DNA from: Streptomyces phaeochromogenes
GTDB taxonomy: Bacteria; Actinomycetota; Actinomycetes; Streptomycetales; Streptomycetaceae
Assembly: GCF_001418655.1 (NCBI RefSeq)
Contig: NZ_LIQZ01000087.1
Coordinates: 124,001-188,000 of the forward strand
Reading direction: 5' to 3'
Length of the DNA: 64,000 nt
Position 1 is the first letter of the stretch; every line of letters begins with the position of its first letter. The translations under genes were made by a program, and so were the position numbers. This document shows positions 25,354-33,885 of the stretch, one piece after another. The notes beneath the pieces are model-generated. The model saw only the letters and a program-made list of their open reading frames with translations. It had not been told where the DNA came from and ran no database searches.

Positions 25354-26375
25354 TGAGCACGACCACCCAGCGGCCGACGGCGGCGGACAGCCGCACGACC
25401 GGCAAGGCCGCGCGCGTACTCGGCGACCGGCGGCTGCCCGTCCTGGTGACGGCCGGCCTCTTCCTCGTGATGTACGGCGTCGGCCTGAGCCGGTACCAGA
25501 ACTACGGGTTCGCCGAAGCGCAGGTCTTCCTGAACCTGTTCATCGACAACAGCTATCTGCTGGTCGCCGCCGTCGGCGCCACGTTCGTCATCCTGTCCGG
25601 CGGTATCGACCTGTCGGTGGGGTCGGTGATCGGCTTCACGACCATGTTCACGGCATGGCTGGTGGAACGTCAGGGCCTGCCGATCGTCGTCGTCATTCCC
25701 ATGGCGCTCGCCGTGGGAGCCTTCGGCGGCTTCCTCATGGGCTATGTGATCCAGAACTTCGAGATCCAGCCCTTCATCGTGACCCTCGCCGGCCTCTTCC
25801 TCTTCCGGGGCCTGTGCCTGGTCATCAGCAAGGAGTCCATCTCCATCGGCGATGCCTCCGTGAGCAGCATGGCCCAGACACAGGTGTCACTGGGCGGGGC
25901 CTTCCTCTCCATCGGGGCCATCGTGGCGCTGGTGGTACTGGCCGCGGCGTTCTACGTCCTGCACTACACGCGCTTCGGACGCCGGGTGTACGCCATCGGC
26001 GGCAACGAGCAGTCGGCCCTGCTGATGGGCCTTCCGCAGGGCGGCACCAAGATCGCCGTCTACACGATGAGCGGTTTCTGCTCGGCGCTCGCCGGACTCC
26101 TCTTCACCCTCTACATCCAGTCCGGCGACCCCCTGCACGCCACCGGCATGGAGCTCGACGCGATCGCCGCGGTCGTCATCGGCGGCACGCTCCTCACGGG
26201 CGGCTCCGGCTACGTGATCGGCACCCTCTTCGGCGTCCTCGTCCTCGGCCTCATCAAGAGCCTCATCCAGTTCGAGGGCACACTGAGCTCGTGGTGGACG
26301 AAGATCGCGACGGGCGTGCTGCTGTGCGCGTTCATCCTGATCCAGCGGGCGATGACGAGCCGCAGGAAGACCTGA
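25353..26375 (+). CDS. yjfF: Sugar ABC importer permease (YjfF-like)
   Basis: 340 residues from the ATG at 25353, coupled to the preceding stop (TGATG) with a GGAGG site upstream; the open frame continues upstream inside the first permease gene but is not coding there. Hallmark VAAVGATFVILSGGIDLSVGSVIGFTT, then EIQPFIVTLAGLFLFRGLCLVIS and LDAIAAVVIGGTLLTGGSGYVIGTLFGVLVLGLI. A two-permease CUT2 system with one double ATPase is the YtfQRT-YjfF arrangement. It is followed by a strong terminator. Confidence 0.9.
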   Translation: MSTTTQRPTAADSRTTGKAARVLGDRRLPVLVTAGLFLVMYGVGLSRYQNYGFAEAQVFLNLFIDNSYLLVAAVGATFVILSGGIDLSVGSVIGFTTMFTAWLVERQGLPIVVVIPMALAVGAFGGFLMGYVIQNFEIQPFIVTLAGLFLFRGLCLVISKESISIGDASVSSMAQTQVSLGGAFLSIGAIVALVVLAAAFYVLHYTRFGRRVYAIGGNEQSALLMGLPQGGTKIAVYTMSGFCSALAGLLFTLYIQSGDPLHATGMELDAIAAVVIGGTLLTGGSGYVIGTLFGVLVLGLIKSLIQFEGTLSSWWTKIATGVLLCAFILIQRAMTSRRKT

Positions 26376-26392
26376 CCCACCGTCCGTTCCTC

Positions 26393-26434
26393 GCCTTTGG
26401 GCCCGCCCGGAAACACTCGGGCGGGCCCAAAGGC
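26393..26434. terminator. Strong bidirectional terminator
   Basis: A perfect 17-bp stem, GCCTTTGGGCCCGCCCG (26393-26409) and its complement (26418-26434), encloses an 8-base loop. It lies between the convergent stops of the importer operon (26375) and the minus-strand gene (26451), so it can end transcription from both sides. Confidence 0.9.
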
Positions 26435-26450
26435 GTGCGTGGCGGGCGAG

Positions 26451-28193
26451 TCAGGACAACGGCGGCAGTTCTCCGCCGCGTTGGGCCGAGTCGTCCGAGG
26501 CCAGCGTCTCCTTGATGGCGCCGAAGAGGGAACGCCGTGCCACGACCTGAGCGCCCCGCATGTCCGCGAGCGGCTCGGGGCGATCGCCGAAACCGGCGGG
26601 CAGCGGGGGCAGTCCGAGCAACGTGAACGTCTCCCCGACCTGCTGCAGTGGTGCGCCGGTGCCGCGCAGGGCGGCGGTGAGCGGCCGGTGGTCCGCCACG
26701 CTGTAGCAAGCCGCCAGTGCCGCCGCCCGCTTCGCCGCTTCCTCCTGCGTCGGCATCTCGGCCGGGTCGGTCCACCAGGCGTGGGCGGTCAGCTCCCGGC
26801 CGTCGCGGTACAGGCGGAGGGTGTAGTCGGCTCCTTCCTTCGCCACCACGAGGACCGGCCATGTCTCACCCCTGCTGAACGCGCGGGCGAGCCTGGGCAG
26901 TTCGCCCTCGCCCAGCAGAGTCCTGCGCATGCCCTTGCGGCGGGCCGGCGGATCGGCCGAGGGCGCGGTCTCGACCAGGGTGGTGCCACGAGGTGCCGGG
27001 GCAAGGCGCATGGTCGTACCGGTGATCAGGACCGCCTCGCGGACCTCGCGCATCGGGGCACGGACGACTGCCAGGGCCATGGCTGCGGCCGTGGGGACGG
27101 TCGCGGTCGTGCCCGGATCCAAGGTTTCCGACGGGACCTCGGCCACCGGGGAGGGGCTGGAACCGCCGAAGTACGGGGTGGATCGGGAGACTTGGACGCG
27201 GACCCCCTTGCGCAGCAGGAGGAAGATCTCACGGGCGTCGCCGAGGTACGCCCAGGGGAAGGTGCGCGCGTCGGTGCCTATGAGCCGGAAGACCTCCAGG
27301 GCCTCGTGGTGGCGCTCGCAGCGGATCAGCGCGAGGGCGAGATGGTTGCGGAACCCGGCGGCCCGCCGGTCGCCCGGCCCGTACGCGGCGGAGAGTTCGA
27401 GACCCGCCTCGACGAGGGCCTCGATACGGGACCAGGCGATCGGCCCCCGGTCGATCCCCGCTTCGTGCTCCAGCGCGTACTCGGTGACCGCCTGCAGGGG
27501 CAGACCGCGCAGCAACGAGCCCTTGGGAGCCGCGGCGGCGGCCGACTCCGCGAAGTCGAACATCTCGGCATGCGAGCCGTACCACTTCTGCGCCAGGTAC
27601 TGCACCGCACGGGTGTGCAGGCCGAGGTCGTGCGGGTCGCAGTCCCTGCCCCGCGCCAGATACTCGTCGAACACCTCGCGGGGCGCGCCGAGGCCCATGG
27701 CATGGCCGATGAGGATCCGCCAGGGAACGGGGTCGCCCGGGTTCAGGTCGGCGGCCGTCCGCAGGACCGGCGTGGCGTCGTTCAGGAGGGTGCGGAACGC
27801 GTGGAACTGCTCCTGTGACACATGGCGCGCGCGTGCCGCCGTACGGATCTCCCAGGCGCGGTCGATCTCCAACTCGGCCAGTACCAGGGCCAGATCGGGG
27901 TCGCCCGGCCTTGCACGGTTCCAGTCGTCCAGCCACCCGTGGTGGTGCAACGCGAGTTCGGCGAGACCGGCGCTGAACTGGCCGCGCCGGTACCAGTCCT
28001 CGGCGGAGCGAGTCTCCGACAGAAGGGCCGCGGCCGGCTCCCAGGTCCCGGACCTCGCGGCGGAGAGTACGGCGCGGAGTGCGTCGTCCGGGGCGTCCAC
28101 CTCCACCGCGCCGTCCTCGGGGAGCCCTTCACCGGTGGTCGCGAAATGACGGAGCATCCGAGGCAGCGCCAGCACGCCCGGCAACTTGGCCAC
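26451..28193 (-). CDS. Protein of unknown function with a helical repeat (TPR-like) N-terminal part
   Basis: 580 residues from a GTG at 28193 with a GGAAGG site about 6 bases upstream; the frame remains open to 28256. I do not recognise a named family. The first ~320 residues are helical and Ala/Leu/Arg-rich, with repeat-like segments (WYRRGQFSAGLAELALHHHGW, GDPVPWRILIGHAMGLGAPREVF, RNHLALALIRCERHHEALEVF) that resemble tetratricopeptide-type scaffolds. Then comes a Pro/Thr/Ser linker (~345-380) and a mixed region to the end with LVVAKEGADYTLRLYRDGRELTAHAWW. No signal peptide or membrane span. It stands alone between two terminators, so its role cannot be read from neighbours. Confidence 0.7.
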   Translation of the reverse strand: MAKLPGVLALPRMLRHFATTGEGLPEDGAVEVDAPDDALRAVLSAARSGTWEPAAALLSETRSAEDWYRRGQFSAGLAELALHHHGWLDDWNRARPGDPDLALVLAELEIDRAWEIRTAARARHVSQEQFHAFRTLLNDATPVLRTAADLNPGDPVPWRILIGHAMGLGAPREVFDEYLARGRDCDPHDLGLHTRAVQYLAQKWYGSHAEMFDFAESAAAAAPKGSLLRGLPLQAVTEYALEHEAGIDRGPIAWSRIEALVEAGLELSAAYGPGDRRAAGFRNHLALALIRCERHHEALEVFRLIGTDARTFPWAYLGDAREIFLLLRKGVRVQVSRSTPYFGGSSPSPVAEVPSETLDPGTTATVPTAAAMALAVVRAPMREVREAVLITGTTMRLAPAPRGTTLVETAPSADPPARRKGMRRTLLGEGELPRLARAFSRGETWPVLVVAKEGADYTLRLYRDGRELTAHAWWTDPAEMPTQEEAAKRAAALAACYSVADHRPLTAALRGTGAPLQQVGETFTLLGLPPLPAGFGDRPEPLADMRGAQVVARRSLFGAIKETLASDDSAQRGGELPPLS

Positions 28194-28259
28194 AGCAGTC
28201 CTTCCCCCAGCGGTCCGGGGACCGCGCACATGTGATCGTCGACAACGTGGACGCACCCT

Positions 28260-28295
28260 ACCGAGGGGGCGGCGCCCGGGCGCCGCCCCCTCGGT
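28260..28295 (-). terminator. 36-bp perfect palindrome, terminator of the giant GH43 gene
   Basis: ACCGAGGGGGCGGCGCCC (28260-28277) is followed immediately by its exact reverse complement (28278-28295). It lies 28 bases beyond the stop of the large minus-strand gene (28323) and upstream of the next minus-strand gene. There is no U-tract, as is common for actinobacterial terminators. Confidence 0.8.
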
Positions 28296-28322
28296 GGTAC
28301 GTCAGCCGTCAGCCGCCAGACC

Positions 28323-31300
28323 TCAGCCGAGCACGATGCCGTACGCCTTCGAGCCGGTGCGGTTGTCGTAGACGACGTCGCCCGTGGACTTCTTCCAGAT
28401 CCTGATGCGGTAGGTGTCGGGGGAGTCGGTGATGGTGATGCGGAAGGTGTATCCGCCGGTGCCGTTGACCGTGCCCGAGCCCTGGTACTGGGCTTCGGAG
28501 CGGGTGACGACCAGCCAGTCGGAGCCGGTGGAGCGGAACTTGACCTTGCCGGCCGCGAAGTCGAAGGTCGCGTTGCCGCTGGGCACGGTGTCCTTCGCCT
28601 TCTTGTACGCGGCACCGAAGGAGAAGCCCGCAAGGCCGGTCAGCGAGGGCTTCGCCGGATAGGCGCCCGCCGGGGAGGAGATGACCCCGACGCCGGCGAT
28701 CGGACCGGCCGCACGGTCGTAGACGACCAGTTCGGGCAGCTGGGTGCTGTCCTTGCCGCCGTCGTCGTCGGTGACGGTGACCACCGGACGGTGGATGCCC
28801 GCCTTCTTGTACGTGTGCGTGGCCGTGCAGCCGTCAGTCGTCACGGTGCCCTTGGACGGCTCCGTGCCGTCCTGCCAGTCGACCTTGCACGTCTGGGTGT
28901 CGCCGGACCCCAGGTCGGTGAACACGGCCTTGACGGACGCGTTCCTGCCGACCGACACGGGGGCGCTCGGGCCCGTCGCCGACGTGATCACCGGCGCCGC
29001 GTTGTCCACGGTCACGGTGAGCGTGTCACTGCTGCGGCCCCCGGTCAGCGTCACCTCGTACGTACCGTCGTCGGTGCAGGTGACCGAGGTGAGGACGGCG
29101 TCGGGGTCGGCGAAGGTGCAGGGCGCTCCGTCCTCGACCGTCCACCGGGGCCTGCCCGCTCCTGAGATCGTGCCGGCGACCGGGATCGCGCTCCCCTCGG
29201 TACCCATCGCGTCCGGACCCGCCCGGACGATGGTGACCGGGTCGATGCTCGACAGCGTCGGGACGACCTTCTTGATCAGCCCGTCGGCGTCGAACTCCAG
29301 CTTGTCGATGGTGGTTTCGCGGTTCGTGCCGTCACCGCCGGGGATGGCGAAACGGTGGTAGGCGATGTACCAGTCGTCGGTGTTCGGCACCTTGACCACC
29401 GAGTGGTGGCCGGGGCCCTTGATGCCCAGGGACAGGTCCTTCTCCAGGATCACGCCCCGCTTGGTCCGGGGGCCCGTGGGCGAGGAGCCGGTCGCGTAGG
29501 CGACGCGGTAGTTCTCGTCCCGGGTGTCGTTCTCCGACCACATGAAGTAGTAGGTGCCCTTGCGCTTGATGACGAAGGTGCCTTCGTTGTAGCCGCTGGG
29601 AGTCATGTCGGTGACCTTCGACGCGTCGAAGGAGACCATGTCGTCGTTCAGCGGGACGGCGTACGCCCTGCCGTTGCCCCAGTAGAGGTACGGCGTGCCG
29701 TCGTCGTCCGTGAACACCGCCGGGTCGATCATCTGGCCCGGGTACTGGCCCGCCTTCAGCAACGGCTTGCCCAGCACGTCCTTGAACGGGCCCGTGGGCG
29801 AGTCCGAGACCGCGACTCCGATGTTCGCGTCGGCACAGAAGTAGAAGTAGTACTTGCCGTTCCGTTCCTCGATCGCCGGCGCCCAGGCCCTGCTGTCGGC
29901 CCAGCTGACGTCCGGACCGAGGTCGAGGATGACGCCGTGGTCCTTCCAGTGGACCAGGTCCTTGGAGGAGTACGCCTTGAACTGCGTGCCGCTCCAGCCC
30001 GGGAAGCCGTCGGTGGTCGGGTAGATGTAGAAGGTGTCGCCGAACCTCGTGATGTTCGGGTCGGCGTTGAGGCCCGGCAGCACCGGGCTCTTCATCTCCA
30101 CGGCCCGGACCGTCCAGGTGCGCTTCTTGCCGTCCGAGCCGGTGACCTCGTACGTCACGGGCTCGGTGAAGTCGTGCAGCGAGCCGGACGCGGGGCTGAT
30201 CGTCGCCCCGTGGGCGAGCCCGAACTCCGGTGCCAGCGCGGTGAGATCACTGCCCTCGGCCAGCGGGAGAGTGACCTTGCTGTCCGCGTCGTCGATGATC
30301 GCGTCGACCTTGAGCGCGGGGTGCGTCGCCGTGGCGATGCCCGTGGTGTTCCCGCTCAGCTCCAGGACCTCGGTGGGCGACAGCGCCCGGTTGTAGATCC
30401 GGAAGTCGTCGACCTCGCCGCCGAAGTACGGGTCGGGGGAGTACATGGACCTGCCGATGTAGCCGGAGTAGCCCTTCGACGCGTCGTACAGCTCGGACGG
30501 CTTGATGGTGACGCCGGTCGCCCGGGCCGCCTCGACACCGTCCACGTAGAGGATCGCCGTCTCGGTCGCGCTGTTCACGGTCACGGTGACGTGCTGCCAC
30601 TCACCGGGGGTGAGCTGCGAGCCGCCGGTCATCTGCTTCTCGCCCGACCAAGTGGCCTTGGTGATCGCGGAGAAGAGCTTGCCGCCACCGTTGGACGGGG
30701 TGGCGAAGAGGTACTTGTCGCTGTCCGGGCCCAGACCGAAGAGCCACTGGAAGTTGTCCCCGCCCTTCCACTTGGCGTACGTGGAGACGGTGACGCTGTC
30801 GGCGCCCTTCAGCACGCCGTTGGGGATCCTGACGTACGGCGAGGTGGTCGAGGTGCTCGAACCGCCGGACATCTTGAACGAGCCGCCGTCCACGCCGGTC
30901 CCGAAGTCGGGCGTACGGACGTACGTGCCGTGGTAGCCGTGGCCGCTGGAGTCACGGGCGATGCTGCCGCCGGTCTCGTCGAAGCCGTAGTGCAGGACCA
31001 GGTCGGCGGGTACGTCGGGGCCCTCCGCCGAGACTGTCACCTCGGCCTTGGCCTGGAGCGCGGCTCCGTCGGGCAGGCTGCCCTTCACGGTGAAGGTGCC
31101 GGCCTGCGCGTACTCCGAGGCCGGTACGTCGTCCCAGGCGACCGAGACGGGCCGCTTGACGCCGTCGGCGTACTCGGCGATGACCGTGCCCGGCAGGACC
31201 GGGGCGTCACCGATGCCCGTAGTCACCTTGACGTCCTCGACCGACTCGACGATCTGGTCCGGCTGGTACGCCTTCAGCAGCCGGTCGTACTCGGCCTGCG

Positions 31301-33521
31301 TGACCGGAAGTACCGTGCCGTGGCGGGGTCTTGACGGCAGGTCATATTCCGTGGACGGCGTCCAGTTGCCGGAGGCGAGGTTCGTCGTCTCGAAGGGGAT
31401 GTAGCCGCGCCCGCCGAACTCGTCGAGGAACGCGTACCACTTCTCCTCGGTGTTGGACTTGAACACCAGCGGTCCCTCGGCGGCGCTCATCGCGCCCTTG
31501 CCGATGCCCTCGGCCACGAAGTCCCAGGACTCGTCGAGGATCGAGTCGCTCTTCTCCTGGAAGATGAACTTGCTGTTGGGGGTCGACGAGGAGTTGTTCC
31601 GCTCGTCCTTCGACAGCCGGTAGTAGGTGTCACCCTGCTTGATCATCGTGGAGTCGATGACCGAGTAGCCGCGGTCGATCCACACCTTGGGCTCGCTGAA
31701 GGTACGGAAGTCGCGGGTGGTCGCGTACATCATGCGGTTGTACGTGTCGCCCGAGTGCTCGGCGTTGTCGTACAGCTTCGACGCCCAGAAGACGACGTAC
31801 GAGCCGAGCTTCTCGTCGTAGAACGCCTCGGGCGCCCAGGTGTTGCCGGCCGAGTCGGGCGAGACCTTGACCAGGCGCTGGTCGGTCCAGTGGACCAGGT
31901 CGGTGGACTCCCAGACCATGATGGACTTGCTGCCGGTGCGCTGGGACGCGTCCCAGTTGCCGTTGCCGTAGATCCGCAGGTCGGTGGCTATCTGGTAGAA
32001 CTTGTCGCCCTCGGGGGAGCGGATGATGAACGGGTCGCGCAGGCCCTTCTCACCGAGCGTGGAGGTCAGGACGGGCTTGCCCTCGTTCAACTCCCGCCAT
32101 TTCAAAGGGTCGTCGCCCTTGCTGAGGGCCGCGTAGAGCTGCTCGCCGTCCGAGGTGCCCTCGCCCGTGAAGTAGCTGAACATATAGCCCTTGAGGGGCG
32201 CCTCGGCGGGGAGTTCGGGCACCTTCGCGGTGAGGACACGGGTCGCCTGCGCGTCGCCCTTGGTGACGGTCGCGGTCAGCTCGACGGTCGTGCCGCCGTC
32301 GCCGTGCGCCGGGCGGTGGACGATGCCGTCGGCGGAGACGACGTCCGGCTTCGCGGAGGTCCAGCCGACCTTCGTGCCGTACGAACCGGTCGCCGGCAGG
32401 GTGATGTTGCCGCGCACGTCGTCGAGGTTGTCGACCTTCAGCGCCTCGGCGGCCTGTTCGGTGGCCGTGTCGTCGTCGAACGCGGCCGGGACCGTGATGT
32501 CGAAGGTCCTGGTGTCCGTCACCGAGCCCTTCTTCAGGGTCGCGGTGAGCTTCGCGTGACCGTCCGGCTCACCTGCGGCGGGGCGGGTCACGGCACCGGA
32601 GTCCGACACCACCGAGGGGGTGTCGCTCTTCCAGCTGATCGAGGAGCCGCCCGCCGTGCCGGTGGTGGGCAGCGTCAGGTCCGCGACGACGGCGCTCGTG
32701 TCGCCGAGGGTGAGGGCGGCCTTGTCGTCGGCGACGCCCCGAGTGGCGACGGGGAGGGAGAGCTGCTCGACCTCCGAGCCGGCCAACGCCCGGTCGTAGA
32801 CCCGGAAGTCACGGATGCTGCCCTTGAAGAGCTTGTCGCCCGGGTACACCGACTTGCCGATGTAGTTGGCGGTCGTCGTGCCGGAGCCGATGGAGCCGGG
32901 AGTGATGGTGACCGCAGTGTTGCGGGCGACCTCCACACCGTCCTCGTACAGGACACCCGTGTTGCCGGTCTGCGTGTACGTGACCTGCTTCCACACGGCA
33001 CGGGTCATGGCGCGTGCCGGAGTGGGCTGGGTGGTCTGTTCCGTCGACCAGTTGCCGGAGGCGATGGAGGTCCGGAAGGTGCTGCCGGTGGTGAACAGAT
33101 AGCCGTTGCCCGCCGAGCCGCTCGTGTTGCCGAAGCCGTAGATGAAGTACGGGGTGCTCTGCGCGGAGTCGACCTTCACGTCCATCGAGACGGAGATCGA
33201 GTTCATGCCGCTCATGATGTTGTCCGGCACCTTGACGTAGGTGTCGGAGCCGTTGAACGAGAGCCCCTCGCCGGTGTCGGACCAGGTGGCGGTGCCGTTC
33301 ACCGTGCCGGTCCTGCCGTTGCCGGAGGCGTCGGCAACTGCCGTGCCGGAGGCGGCGTCGAGCTTGTACCAGAGGGCCAGGCCGTCGGTGATGTCCGCGC
33401 TCTCGGCCGCGTGGGCGGGGGCGACGGGCCCGGCCAGTCCGAGGAGCAGCGAGGCCGCGGTCAGTCCCGCGAGCCCTCCTGCCCAACGTCTTGTACGGCT
33501 AAGGGGTCTCGCGAGTTGCAT
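28323..33521 (-). CDS. 1732-residue secreted enzyme with two GH43 domains, two LamG domains and Ig-like modules
   Basis: Signal peptide ending near APAHAAE (~residue 38). Approximate order: LamG-1 (45-255), two bacterial Ig-like modules (260-435), GH43-A (440-740), Big_4-type Ig module (765-835), LamG-2 (845-1060), Ig-like module (1070-1145), GH43-B (1150-1425), Ig/PKD-like modules (1450-1600) and a C-terminal beta domain (1605-1732). GH43-A has LRDPFIIRS (general base Asp) and SAAEGPLVFKS (acid Glu). GH43-B has LNADPNITRFGDTFYIY and YNEGTFVIKR. GH43 enzymes are arabinofuranosidases, arabinanases or xylosidases. Two different catalytic domains in one chain suggest attack on two linkages. RBS AGAGGAAG precedes the ATG. 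Divergent from two further GH43 genes. Confidence 0.88.
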   Translation of the reverse strand: MQLARPLSRTRRWAGGLAGLTAASLLLGLAGPVAPAHAAESADITDGLALWYKLDAASGTAVADASGNGRTGTVNGTATWSDTGEGLSFNGSDTYVKVPDNIMSGMNSISVSMDVKVDSAQSTPYFIYGFGNTSGSAGNGYLFTTGSTFRTSIASGNWSTEQTTQPTPARAMTRAVWKQVTYTQTGNTGVLYEDGVEVARNTAVTITPGSIGSGTTTANYIGKSVYPGDKLFKGSIRDFRVYDRALAGSEVEQLSLPVATRGVADDKAALTLGDTSAVVADLTLPTTGTAGGSSISWKSDTPSVVSDSGAVTRPAAGEPDGHAKLTATLKKGSVTDTRTFDITVPAAFDDDTATEQAAEALKVDNLDDVRGNITLPATGSYGTKVGWTSAKPDVVSADGIVHRPAHGDGGTTVELTATVTKGDAQATRVLTAKVPELPAEAPLKGYMFSYFTGEGTSDGEQLYAALSKGDDPLKWRELNEGKPVLTSTLGEKGLRDPFIIRSPEGDKFYQIATDLRIYGNGNWDASQRTGSKSIMVWESTDLVHWTDQRLVKVSPDSAGNTWAPEAFYDEKLGSYVVFWASKLYDNAEHSGDTYNRMMYATTRDFRTFSEPKVWIDRGYSVIDSTMIKQGDTYYRLSKDERNNSSSTPNSKFIFQEKSDSILDESWDFVAEGIGKGAMSAAEGPLVFKSNTEEKWYAFLDEFGGRGYIPFETTNLASGNWTPSTEYDLPSRPRHGTVLPVTQAEYDRLLKAYQPDQIVESVEDVKVTTGIGDAPVLPGTVIAEYADGVKRPVSVAWDDVPASEYAQAGTFTVKGSLPDGAALQAKAEVTVSAEGPDVPADLVLHYGFDETGGSIARDSSGHGYHGTYVRTPDFGTGVDGGSFKMSGGSSTSTTSPYVRIPNGVLKGADSVTVSTYAKWKGGDNFQWLFGLGPDSDKYLFATPSNGGGKLFSAITKATWSGEKQMTGGSQLTPGEWQHVTVTVNSATETAILYVDGVEAARATGVTIKPSELYDASKGYSGYIGRSMYSPDPYFGGEVDDFRIYNRALSPTEVLELSGNTTGIATATHPALKVDAIIDDADSKVTLPLAEGSDLTALAPEFGLAHGATISPASGSLHDFTEPVTYEVTGSDGKKRTWTVRAVEMKSPVLPGLNADPNITRFGDTFYIYPTTDGFPGWSGTQFKAYSSKDLVHWKDHGVILDLGPDVSWADSRAWAPAIEERNGKYYFYFCADANIGVAVSDSPTGPFKDVLGKPLLKAGQYPGQMIDPAVFTDDDGTPYLYWGNGRAYAVPLNDDMVSFDASKVTDMTPSGYNEGTFVIKRKGTYYFMWSENDTRDENYRVAYATGSSPTGPRTKRGVILEKDLSLGIKGPGHHSVVKVPNTDDWYIAYHRFAIPGGDGTNRETTIDKLEFDADGLIKKVVPTLSSIDPVTIVRAGPDAMGTEGSAIPVAGTISGAGRPRWTVEDGAPCTFADPDAVLTSVTCTDDGTYEVTLTGGRSSDTLTVTVDNAAPVITSATGPSAPVSVGRNASVKAVFTDLGSGDTQTCKVDWQDGTEPSKGTVTTDGCTATHTYKKAGIHRPVVTVTDDDGGKDSTQLPELVVYDRAAGPIAGVGVISSPAGAYPAKPSLTGLAGFSFGAAYKKAKDTVPSGNATFDFAAGKVKFRSTGSDWLVVTRSEAQYQGSGTVNGTGGYTFRITITDSPDTYRIRIWKKSTGDVVYDNRTGSKAYGIVLG

Positions 33522-33535
33522 CGTTTCAACTTCCT

Positions 33536-33579
33536 CTGCTGAGACATGCCGGAAGGAAAGGACCGCGAGGTCTCAGCAG
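33536..33579 (-). promoter_or_regulatory. Leader hairpin overlapping the ribosome-binding site of the giant GH43 gene
   Basis: Exact 10-bp arms CTGCTGAGAC (33536-33545) and GTCTCAGCAG (33570-33579) flank a 24-base loop. The arm nearest the gene overlaps the edge of its AGAGGAAG ribosome-binding site, 14 bases before the start codon. This could affect translation or act as an operator. Confidence 0.5.
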
Positions 33580-33885
33580 CGGGCTCGTGCCGTTTCGCGT
33601 GTGTGACGTCGCGTTGCGAGAGTGTGAAGCGGTGTGAACGGGGGCGTCAAGAGGTTCCGAACAATGTCCGACGGGCCGAACGGCTGCGGATGTGGTGCAA
33701 CACCCGTAGGCCCGCGTGGCGTTCGTGGTTTTACGTCACGGAAAGCCGACCGGAACCAAACGCGTCAGAAGCGTTGACGCGTACCTCGTGCGTCCATATC
33801 TTCTGGTCGAAGTTACGCACGCTGTGCGGGATTTCGAACATTACGGGTGTCGCTGTTCATCGTGTTCATCGGAAGGGGATCCACC
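33580..33885. promoter_or_regulatory. Divergent promoter region of the GH43 genes, with an 8-bp inverted repeat
   Basis: No gene is visible here. The clearest element is ACGCGTCA (33760-33767) and TGACGCGT (33775-33782), an exact inverted repeat with a 7-base spacer, sized like an operator. It lies 104 bases before the GTG at 33886 and could act on both divergent transcripts. The region is lower in GC than the flanking genes. Confidence 0.5.
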
